A program made the translations under genes and the position numbers. From assembly GCA_904846145.1 (NCBI GenBank), contig CAJGZL010000001.1:186001-250000 (forward strand): 64,000 bases of DNA, in the 5' to 3' direction. The notes below the pieces were generated by a model that worked only from the letters and a program-made list of their open reading frames with translations, ran no database searches and had not been told where the DNA came from. Of this stretch, positions 1-8,200 are shown piece by piece. Source of the stretch: Psychrobacter immobilis (GTDB lineage Bacteria > Pseudomonadota > Gammaproteobacteria > Pseudomonadales > Moraxellaceae). Position 1 is the stretch's first letter, and every line of letters begins with the position of its first letter.

Positions 1-247
1 TAAAGTCGCCAGCGGTGTCAGTCAACTGGCAAAAACGAATAATAAACCTGTTATCGCAATCTGTGGCAGTGTAGATGGTCTAGGACTGAATGATCTAGAT
101 CTAAAAAACAACAGTCAGTTCGATGTAGTAATGCCGAGCATTCAAAAGCTAGATGCTTTAGAAAACATCTTAAATAATGCTTATAGTAATATCGAAACTA
201 CGGCTAAAAATATTGCCGCGACTATTCGTTTAGGGCAGCAGCTTTAA
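1..247 (+). CDS. Glycerate kinase, C-terminal end (partial)
   Basis: This is the last 81 codons of a plus-strand gene that begins before the window; the reading frame starts at base 2 and ends with TAA at 245-247. The segment KPVIAICGSVDG followed by FDVVMPSIQKLDALENI and a terminal helix ending IRLGQQL matches the C-terminus of the GlxK/GarK glycerate kinase family, which phosphorylates D-glycerate to a phosphoglycerate in the cytoplasm. The catalytic part lies outside the window, so the assignment rests on this tail alone. A strong bidirectional terminator follows about 60 bp downstream. Confidence 0.75.
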   Translation, partial: KVASGVSQLAKTNNKPVIAICGSVDGLGLNDLDLKNNSQFDVVMPSIQKLDALENILNNAYSNIETTAKNIAATIRLGQQL

Positions 248-304
248 AGGCTGATAGTTAATTTAGGAGTAATTACTTATGATGAGCCTGTAAAACGTCA
301 AGGC

Positions 305-345
305 AAAAAAAGGACACCATATTACTATGATGTCCTTTTTATTTT
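305..345. terminator. Bidirectional intrinsic terminator
   Basis: A hairpin with arms AAGGACACCAT and ATGATGTCCTT (one mismatch) is flanked by an A-run on the left and a T-run on the right. It can therefore end transcription of the glycerate kinase gene on the plus strand and of the RidA gene on the minus strand. Confidence 0.8.
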
Positions 346-403
346 ACACTACTAAAACTATGCCATTAAAATAAGCAATCAAACCTACTTAATTAAACTT
401 AAG

Positions 404-745
404 CTATTCCGCTGCGATAACCGTCACTTCTACCAACAGCTCAGGACGCGCCAGCGCTGACTCGCCGCAAGCGCGTGCAGGTGGCTGTACGCCTTCAAAC
501 CACTTATCCCACACTTCATTCATCGCGGCAAAGTCTGACATACTCTTAATCCAAACCGTAGCCGATAGCATCTTCGATTTATCGCTGCCAACTTCGTTCA
601 ATAGACTCTCTACTTTTTCAAGACAAGTGAGCGTTTGTGCTTTGATATCATCTTCTGCATTACCCACTTGACCACATAAATAAATGGTCTGATTGTGAAT
701 GACCGTTCTACTCATACGCTGAGTGCTATGTAACTTTTTAATCAT
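404..745 (-). CDS. RidA family protein (reactive imine/enamine deaminase, YoaB-like)
   Basis: A 113-residue protein of the RidA/YjgF/UK114 family, which hydrolyses reactive enamine/imine intermediates made by amino-acid-metabolising enzymes. The length is slightly shorter than classical RidA (about 128) and resembles the YoaB-like branch. Family landmarks are IYLCGQVG near residues 21-28, FAAMNEVWDKWF at 82-93, the conserved arginine in PPARACG (R91) and the terminal VEVTVIAAE strand. It lies just downstream of, and on the same strand as, a DadA-like dehydrogenase whose imino-acid product is a logical substrate, so a shared role in D-amino-acid catabolism is inferred. A palindromic element separates the two genes, so co-transcription is uncertain. 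Confidence 0.88.
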   Translation of the reverse strand: MIKKLHSTQRMSRTVIHNQTIYLCGQVGNAEDDIKAQTLTCLEKVESLLNEVGSDKSKMLSATVWIKSMSDFAAMNEVWDKWFEGVQPPARACGESALARPELLVEVTVIAAE

Positions 746-770
746 AATGTATCCTAATTATATTGTTTAT

Positions 771-824
771 TAGGGCGTGTTGAACATTCGACAGTGCCTT
801 CTTGTGAATGTTCAACACGCCCTA
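771..824. repeat. MITE-like palindromic element with TA ends
   Basis: Two perfect 19-bp inverted arms (771-789 and 806-824) enclose a 16-bp spacer. Each arm starts with TA, then GGGCGTGTTGAACATTC. It sits directly after the stop codon of the DadA-like gene and before the RidA gene. There is no T-run on either side as expected of an intrinsic terminator, and the TA ends fit a TA target duplication, as left by Tc1/mariner/IS630-type elements. A dispersed repeat or tiny non-autonomous element is the favoured reading. Confidence 0.6.
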
Positions 825-827
825 GAT

Positions 828-2087
828 TTATTTAGAAAAACGCTGCGCATTGAAAGGTTCAACATCTACGGTTGTAGGCTTATCGTGAATCAGCTCTTCA
901 ACCAGACGACCCGTAATCGGCCCAAGTGTAAAGCCTTGATGACTGTGACCAAAGGCAAACCATAACTTATCATGTTTGAGCGCAGGGCCAATAACGGGCT
1001 TCATATCTGGCATACAAGGGCGCGATCCTGCCCATGCTTCACTCTCAACCGCCTCGTCTAATGGCAAGATTTTTCGCGCTAGCTTGAGTACGGTCTTGAG
1101 CTGACCAAAATTCTTTGGTGCATCCATCGTGGTCATCTCAGCACCTGTTGTGATACGAATGCCTTGCTGCATCGGCCCCATCACAAAGCCTTTGTCCATG
1201 TCGAACATACTATGATGAATCGTATTTTTGGCGCTGACTTTGAAGTGCTGATGATAGCCACGCATAGGGAATAATGGCAAATTATAACCTAAGGGTTTGA
1301 TCAACTCATTCGACCAAGGTCCTGCGGCTACTACCAAATCATCACAGTAATAAGTCTCGCTATCGGTGACGACTCTCCAGCCATTGTTATCGTTATCCGA
1401 ATCAGGAGTAATCTCTTTAACGTTGGTTTCTTTTATTTCCCCTCCCATCTGCTCAAAGTTTTTGGCATAAGCTTTGACCAGTAAGCTTGGGTTAGACACC
1501 TGCCAAGAATTCAACCAATGAATAGCACCGACAAAGCCATCAAAGTTTGCATTTGGCTCCATAGTCTTAAGCTCATCTAAGCTCAGTACTTTATGCTCAA
1601 CACCCTGCTCGCGATCAAGGATAGCCGTATCAGCAGCTATCTTGAGCGTCTCTTTGGAGCGATGTAATTGCAGCCAGCCATCACGAGTGATCAGCTCATC
1701 GGCACCTGAGGCCTCAATCATCGTCTGATGCTCACTGGTGCAATGCTCAATCAGCGTTTGCCACTCGCTTTCAATTTGCTTAACCATAGCAGGTGCTGAG
1801 TACTTCCAATACTTTAGTAAGGCTTGGTGATAACGCAAGATGGCTGGTATACGATAACGGATATCAGTGCCTTGATTGGGCATAACTCTAACCAATTCAG
1901 TAAGCTGACGCGGAAAAGGATGAGTATGAATCGCCTCACGTTGAATCAAGCCTGCATTACCGTAAGAGGTTTCAAGACCTGGCAATTTGCGATCGAGCAT
2001 CAAAACTTTTGAATTGTTTTTTTGTAAATGCCAAGCTGCAGAAGTACCGACCATGCCGGCACCGATAACAATAACGTCATAACGCAT
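828..2087 (-). CDS. FAD-dependent D-amino acid dehydrogenase (DadA-like)
   Basis: A 419-residue FAD oxidoreductase of the DAO superfamily, close in length and layout to the DadA small subunit (about 430). The N-terminal dinucleotide-binding motif VIGAGMVGTSAAWHL has the GxGxxG glycines at 9, 11 and 14, followed by the LETSYGNAGLI segment typical of DadA/glycine-oxidase proteins. The C-terminus carries the SRPCMPDMKPVIGP and HSHQGFTLGP signatures, where the FAD and substrate are closed in. DadA-type enzymes oxidise D-amino acids to imino/keto acids and pass electrons to the respiratory chain at the membrane face. The downstream RidA homologue supports an imine-producing reaction. Exact substrate cannot be read from sequence; a sarcosine or glycine oxidase role is the alternative. 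Confidence 0.82.
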   Translation of the reverse strand: MRYDVIVIGAGMVGTSAAWHLQKNNSKVLMLDRKLPGLETSYGNAGLIQREAIHTHPFPRQLTELVRVMPNQGTDIRYRIPAILRYHQALLKYWKYSAPAMVKQIESEWQTLIEHCTSEHQTMIEASGADELITRDGWLQLHRSKETLKIAADTAILDREQGVEHKVLSLDELKTMEPNANFDGFVGAIHWLNSWQVSNPSLLVKAYAKNFEQMGGEIKETNVKEITPDSDNDNNGWRVVTDSETYYCDDLVVAAGPWSNELIKPLGYNLPLFPMRGYHQHFKVSAKNTIHHSMFDMDKGFVMGPMQQGIRITTGAEMTTMDAPKNFGQLKTVLKLARKILPLDEAVESEAWAGSRPCMPDMKPVIGPALKHDKLWFAFGHSHQGFTLGPITGRLVEELIHDKPTTVDVEPFNAQRFSK

Positions 2088-2625
2088 AACATATCCTTTT
2101 AGAATAAGTACTACTAGGTATTAAAATCTGATAACTGCTACTTCGGCTAATCATAATAAAATACTCGCTAACAGTAGCCATTCACATCTCTAAATGCAGA
2201 AGTGATAGTAACGCGAACTTATCAATTAAGGAACCCATATTTAACAGATATTTTTATTGCTCCATACTGTTAGTTATTGTTGATTGTTTTGGTTAATGCT
2301 ATTGCTCATCTATTAAGTTAACAATTGTTTTTAGATAAAAGCGCGCCTAGGTTAACAAAGGCATTCTAGGTATTTTTAACTAGCTGTAACCCTATATAAA
2401 AAATGATGATTTCTAATATTTATTGGCTATTAGTTGGCGCAATTATTGCAACATTTAACTAACAATATTTGGTTTGATTTGATTAAAACGTTCAATAAAG
2501 TCGTTCAAACTGGGAATGTATCAATTATGAGCCAAATTATACTGATAGACATTTACTGTTCTTATACACTATGCTTATGTTAGTGATATATTTTAACTTA
2601 ATAAAAACATCGAAGAGGTTATGAA
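2088..2625. other. Intergenic region, divergent promoters
   Basis: About 540 bp of AT-rich DNA between the divergent dehydrogenase and surface-protein genes. I see no ORF, tRNA or clear hairpin. It should hold both promoters, but no -35/-10 pair stands out enough to call. Confidence 0.5.
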
Positions 2626-4686
2626 ATGATAGTCAGGAAACCCATAGGATCTCATTCATTAATTAGATTAAGCATTTACGCTTTATCGCTAATAGGTCTA
2701 AGCTTGACTAGCCATTCAGCATTTGCTGCTGTTACCTGTCCCGCTGGTTATATTCCTGATGAATTCTCAAACTCAGATTATACTAACTTAGCACCAGTTA
2801 TTTCACCTCCTGCTCCTAAGAGCAATCAGAACATAATTGGTATTAAGAACGAGAGCTATCTGACTGCTTCTAACATTTTGACTACCATTGGAGATCTAGA
2901 TACTGGAGGAATAAATAGATATCAATCATCGGTCACTAGTGGCACTCAAGTCTTTCAGTTTTATCAAGATTTTGCTAATAAAACCAGTACGCGGACTGTC
3001 TCTTACACTTTTAAGAACAAATTTGATAATCAATCGCAAGCACTCGATAATGTAAGTATAAGCTTATATGATATAGATTCAAGCTATGTTGGAAGAGACG
3101 GCGCTGGTAATAGATACTTTGAGTTTTTTGATCAAGCAACCATTACAGGTGTTACCAGTACAGGAGTGACTGTCAATCCTATTTTAAAGTCTAAGGGTTC
3201 TGGCATAAGTAACTCAGCACCTTATCGTCAAACAAATTTGACTAGTAGCGTTGGTTGTGGTGGCTTAGATGATAATTGCAGAGTTTCAGTAGCTTTTAGT
3301 CAGCCTGTTGTTAAAGTAGATATCACCTATGGTAATAATCCTGACTTGAATTATTATGATCAGGCCGATGATGATGGAGATGGAGTACAATTTAATGATC
3401 CAGGTGATCAGCTTGTTGATATTAAATTTGACGGTTACTGCTATCTACCGCAACCACGACTTATCTATAAAAAAGAGCTTGCAGATCCTCGTAAATCAGA
3501 TACTGACGAGTTTGTCGTTCAAATAAAAGATAATGCAAATAACTCAGTAGTAACTAATAGCATTACCACTACTACTACAGCAGGTGCAGGTAATATCGTC
3601 ACCAATGGAACTGGTACTACTGGTACCTTTAAAGTCGATCCTACTAAGACTTACACATTAGCTGAAGCTATAGCTGGAACCACAAACATAGCAAATTATG
3701 CTGATTCATATTCATGTAAAAAGTCTGACGGTACGACAGTAACGACGTTAGATCCACAAAACTTAAAATTAACTTATGGGGATAACTGGACTTGTACTAT
3801 CACTAACAGCTTAAAGCCTTATACCTTTTCAGGTATTGTCTTCAATGACAACGGTGGTATTACAGCGAGTAGCAATAATAGACAAAATATATCGTCTACT
3901 TTTATAAATAACGCCAGCTACTTTAATGGTGTTTTTGATAGTGCTACTGAATCTGGTATCTATGACAGTAACTTACAAATACGCTTGACCAACTGTAATG
4001 GTAGTGACATCGCCACCACCTCAGCCAATCCGCAATTGGTGTCCGACGTTCAAGCCACCAGAGGCAGATATAGCTTTACAGTACCAGCGAGCGCACTTAC
4101 CAACACGACTAAGGTCTGCCTCGTTGAGAGCGAGCCAAGCGCATGGCCGTATACTATAGACACCACACCTAACAAGCGTGAGGTGACTTTGGTCAACAAT
4201 GTCTATAACTATAAGACTGAGAGTAACGGCTCTCGCAATCTGGACTTCGGTGAAGTACGAGCTGATAACGCCGCCTTAGTATTGATAAAATCACAGTACG
4301 TCCATGAGTGTAATAACAGTTTGATTTACCAAAGCGTGACTAACAGCACTGATCCAACCATAGGCTTTAGCATCAACCCTATCAGTGATATCGAGCCAGG
4401 TAACTGTATTGCTTATCGCATACAAGCCTATAATCGCGGACATATCGGTCTTGATCAGGTGCGCATCAATGATGTACTACAAACCTCCCCAGTCACTTCA
4501 CGATTCCATCGACCAACGCCGCTATTCTTACCAACCTCAGTGGCTAGCCCAACCGTAGCTTATGATACTAATGGTACGATCCAATCCAATCTATTTAACT
4601 TGGCGGCAACTCAGCCTACCGCAAATCAACCGACATCAGCTATACTATATTTCAATACGAAATATGGTACGACTGAAGCACTATAA
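2626..4686 (+). CDS. Secreted surface protein with SpaA/SdrD-like and DUF11-like domains
   Basis: A 686-residue exported protein. A long positively charged leader (MIVRKPIGSHSLIRL...) and hydrophobic stretch end in SHSAFAA near residue 34, a likely signal-peptidase I site. Residues about 35-270 form an unrecognised beta-rich domain. About 275-400 resemble a prealbumin/SpaA-like fold (IYKKELADPR ... TYTLAEA ... WTCTITNS). About 400-545 resemble an SdrD B-like domain starting FSGIVFNDNGG. The C-terminal 140 residues resemble a DUF11 repeat (IEPGNCIAYRIQAYNRG). No membrane anchor or sorting motif is visible, so it is either released or held by another factor. Codon use changes around base 3950: the 5' part is AT-rich and the 3' part resembles the host, suggesting a recombinant gene. 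Adhesion or cell-surface display is inferred only. Confidence 0.65.
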   Translation: MIVRKPIGSHSLIRLSIYALSLIGLSLTSHSAFAAVTCPAGYIPDEFSNSDYTNLAPVISPPAPKSNQNIIGIKNESYLTASNILTTIGDLDTGGINRYQSSVTSGTQVFQFYQDFANKTSTRTVSYTFKNKFDNQSQALDNVSISLYDIDSSYVGRDGAGNRYFEFFDQATITGVTSTGVTVNPILKSKGSGISNSAPYRQTNLTSSVGCGGLDDNCRVSVAFSQPVVKVDITYGNNPDLNYYDQADDDGDGVQFNDPGDQLVDIKFDGYCYLPQPRLIYKKELADPRKSDTDEFVVQIKDNANNSVVTNSITTTTTAGAGNIVTNGTGTTGTFKVDPTKTYTLAEAIAGTTNIANYADSYSCKKSDGTTVTTLDPQNLKLTYGDNWTCTITNSLKPYTFSGIVFNDNGGITASSNNRQNISSTFINNASYFNGVFDSATESGIYDSNLQIRLTNCNGSDIATTSANPQLVSDVQATRGRYSFTVPASALTNTTKVCLVESEPSAWPYTIDTTPNKREVTLVNNVYNYKTESNGSRNLDFGEVRADNAALVLIKSQYVHECNNSLIYQSVTNSTDPTIGFSINPISDIEPGNCIAYRIQAYNRGHIGLDQVRINDVLQTSPVTSRFHRPTPLFLPTSVASPTVAYDTNGTIQSNLFNLAATQPTANQPTSAILYFNTKYGTTEAL

Positions 4687-4689
4687 ACC

Positions 4690-4755
4690 CAATCAAGCGC
4701 TATCGTTGGCAGATCAATAAGCTCACGATAGCGCTGACAGTTTGGGGTTTTTGGG
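4690..4755 (+). terminator. Probable intrinsic terminator after the surface-protein gene
   Basis: Perfect 11-bp arms AGCGCTATCGT (4696-4706) and ACGATAGCGCT (4725-4735) form a hairpin. Flanking AAACCC and GGGGTTT can extend the stem at its base, and a short T-run follows. The loop is long (18 nt), so strength is moderate. Confidence 0.6.
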
Positions 4756-4830
4756 TGATGTTTTTGGTTTATAATGCAGCGCTACGAATATGCTATTCAA
4801 ACACTGCAAAAATAGCGGGAGCAGCACCTG

Positions 4831-5175
4831 ATGAACCCTGTCCTAATTGGCTACGGCTTTTTGATGCTGGCCATTATCTTTGAAGTTATGGGCACCACCT
4901 TTTTGGTCAAGTCCGAGCAGTTCACTCGTCTAGTGCCTACCCTACTCACAGCCGTGCTGTATGTTTGCTCGTTCTACTTTTTGACTCAGACTTTAAGGAC
5001 AATCCCTTTAGGTATCGCTTATGCGATTTGGGGTGGTATCGGTATTGTGCTGACGGCTATTGTTGGGCTGGTTATATTCAAGCAAAGCATCGATATACCA
5101 GCGATTATCGGTATTGGTCTGATTATCTTGGGCGTTGTGGTTATTAATGTATTTTCAACGACGGTTGGGCATTGA
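4831..5175 (+). CDS. SMR-family multidrug efflux transporter (EmrE/QacE type)
   Basis: A 114-residue inner-membrane protein with four predicted transmembrane helices, the standard SMR size. The conserved membrane glutamate that exchanges protons for lipophilic cations is E18 in AIIFEVMGTTFLVKSEQF. PLGIAYAIWGGIGIVLTA in helix 3 and the terminal helix IIGIGLIILGVVVINVFS are typical of the QAC subgroup rather than the SugE/Gdx (guanidinium) subgroup, which usually carries a different helix-1 signature. The family works as an antiparallel or dual-topology dimer. It stands alone here, with no paired SMR gene. The ATG follows a GGGAGCAG ribosome-binding region at suitable spacing. Confidence 0.9.
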   Translation: MNPVLIGYGFLMLAIIFEVMGTTFLVKSEQFTRLVPTLLTAVLYVCSFYFLTQTLRTIPLGIAYAIWGGIGIVLTAIVGLVIFKQSIDIPAIIGIGLIILGVVVINVFSTTVGH

Positions 5176-5293
5176 GCGTATGTCGGATTTCATCACAATT
5201 TCCATGCTATAGTTTGGTTTTTTATTTTCACCGTTCAACAAAATACGATAAATAATTTGGTTGTTGACTATCATAATTTGGAAGTTTTTATAA

Positions 5294-8200
5294 ATGAGTA
5301 TTCATATAGATAGACTAGCTTCTCAGATTGAATTCATCAAACAGTGTGCTTTAATTAAAAAATCACCCATTCAAAACTTTATCAAACATAGCGAGTTTGC
5401 TTTTACTGAAGAGCAAATGCAAGGCTTGCCAGGTATTAGCTTGAATGGTATGGATGCAAATTCTGATGAAGTCTGGCTACGCTTAGAGCGATTACGCGAA
5501 AATAAAGCACCTAAGCCTGATAGTTTACTATTAAACCTATGGTTAAATTCTCCAGAAAAATTTAGTGAGCAGCCGCGATTAAAAGATTATGTTTTAGCTG
5601 AACTATTAGATGCAACTCTAGTGAGTGATGCAGAAGTGTTCACACCGTTTGAAGTTGATAGCAATGATCAAAGCGAAATCTTGGATGAAGTAGAAGAGTT
5701 AGAAACAAAGGTTTATCTAACAAAGTTTCCTGAAAAAGAGAAACTACTTAACGAATATGATAATTATATTAAAAATATTTGGCAGCCTTGGTTAATAGAG
5801 GAGAAGCTTGTACGTCAAAGCATTGCTCTGTATTCCAGTCTCTTTATGCTAAATCAAAAGCTACAAGGTAATCTTGCCGATGCGCAACTCGAGTTAGTTT
5901 GGGGTGTTGGCGTTGCACTACGCCATAACTCTGATACCAAACAAATAAAGTATCCGTTGCTGACCCAAGTTATTGAAATAACATTGGATCAAAAAACTAT
6001 GGCTTTAATCATAAAGCCCAGCCTTGCATCTCCTACGCTTGAAACCGAACCTTTCTCGATGGATGAAAATCAAGGTTTAGCCAAGCTTACCAAAGACTAT
6101 AAGCAGTTTTATGAATTGGATGACACCTCATTAAACCCTTTTTTGCCCAGTAGCTATGAGCCTATTTTAAAGTCAGCCGTTACCTTGCTGGACGCCTCTG
6201 GTGTTTATTGGCCCGATTGTTCAAACAATGATGAGCGAAGAATCCCTAAATCTAGTGACCATCTGGTTGTTACTGATACATGGGTCATCATGGCGCGTCC
6301 TCGAAGTAATAATATGTTTTTACAGGACTTAGAGCGTTTTGCTAGCAAACTTGAAAACCTTGATCATACCAACTTACCTAGCGCACTCATGGCAATACTG
6401 ACAGATCCAGCGACTCAAAATACTGAAGCCTTACTGCCTGCTTATCGTGGCCTATCCGTAGTTAATGGTAGTGACAATTATAGTGGTACGCCAGCAGAAT
6501 TATACTTCCCTAAAGCCTTTAACGATGAGCAAGTACAGATAGTACAAAAGCTGGATTTTTATGATGGTGTAGTCGTTCAAGGCCCTCCTGGTACTGGTAA
6601 GACCCATACTATCGCTAATATTATCTGTCATTATCTTGCACTTGGTAAACGTGTTCTAGTGACTTCTATGAAAGATCCTGCATTAAAGGTACTGCAAAAT
6701 CAATTACCTGAATCTATTCGCCCATTGGCAGTAAGCCTATTAACTAGTGAGAATGAAGGCTTAAAACAGTTTGAATATACCATCAAAAAAATATCAAATG
6801 AAGTGACTAGCATAAATCGTGAGCAGTATAAAAAACAGATACTAGCGCTTGATCAGCGTATTGATACTATTCATGCCCAATTAGCCTTAACCGATAATAA
6901 AATTTCAGCTTGGGCAAAACTAAACCTTGATGATATTGTTTTAGATAACGAAACTATAAAACCTATAGATGCTGCGACTGAAGTTGCGCAAAACCAAAAT
7001 CTAATCATAGACTTTCCTGATCAGCTAGGTATCGAGAGTAGTTTTAAACCTCAGTTCACCAATAATGAAGTTACCGAATTAAAAAAGGTCAGATTAAATC
7101 TTGGTGATGATTTATATTATCTCTATAAAAACATTCCTGATATCACCGACTTTCCTGATATCAATAAAATCAAGCAGCTACATAAAGATCTAATTTATGT
7201 TAATGAATCACAAATAGCTGAAGCTCAAGGTGAGCTACCAAGTCTTATAGACGATAGTGAAAATACTATAAGTATTATTCATGACGCCATATTGAATATT
7301 TCAAACTTGATACCCTTAATTGAAAACATTGATAAGGCGGGACAAGGTTGGACTGATAATATTCAGCAGCATTTAGCTGATGAAAACAAGCAAAGTATCC
7401 TTCAACACTTAAATAGTCTTACTCATGAGATTAAATCTGCTTTTAATGAAAGAGCTCATTATTTAACCAAACCTATCAGTTTGAGTGATGACTTCGATAC
7501 CAATCCAGAGCTTATTAATGCGGTAAAAAATCTATCTGAGGGCAAAAAGCCTTTTGGTATGGCTGGCATTTTTGGCAAATCAGTAGAAAAGAAAAGCCTT
7601 GATAACATCATGATTGTCTCATCAAAGCCCTCAACTCAAGAGTGTTGGCAGTATGTATTCAGCTTTATAGTATTTAGACAAAAATCTCAAGAGCTCATTA
7701 TTCGTTGGAACGCTCTGTCTAATGAGCTCTCTTTACCAGAGTTTGAAGCTTCACCTAATAACTTAACTGATCTATATTCAGCAGTTTATTTATATGATTC
7801 ACTCATTAGCATCAATACCTTACAACACGATATCAAACAAGCTTTAACTACTATATTTACCGTTGATTGGAATATGGTTTCAGTGCAGTCTTATAGAAAA
7901 GCTGATTTAATTGAAATCAATCAGGTGCTTAACAGACATTTAAGAAAGTATGACTTAGCAGAAAGTCTGGCATTAAAAGAAAATTTACTCGTTAATCTCG
8001 ATAACTATAGCGGTAATATTGTAGATAAAATAACTGAATTTTTTAACAAAGAATTGGGAAGTTCAGATGTTGCTGATGAGTCTTTACAGAAAACATGGAC
8101 GGAACTTTTAATTGAATTAAAACACGTACATAGTCTATCTTCTGACTTGCATACCGTTGCTACCACTACTCAAAGCATTGAAGATAGTGGCGCACCGCTA

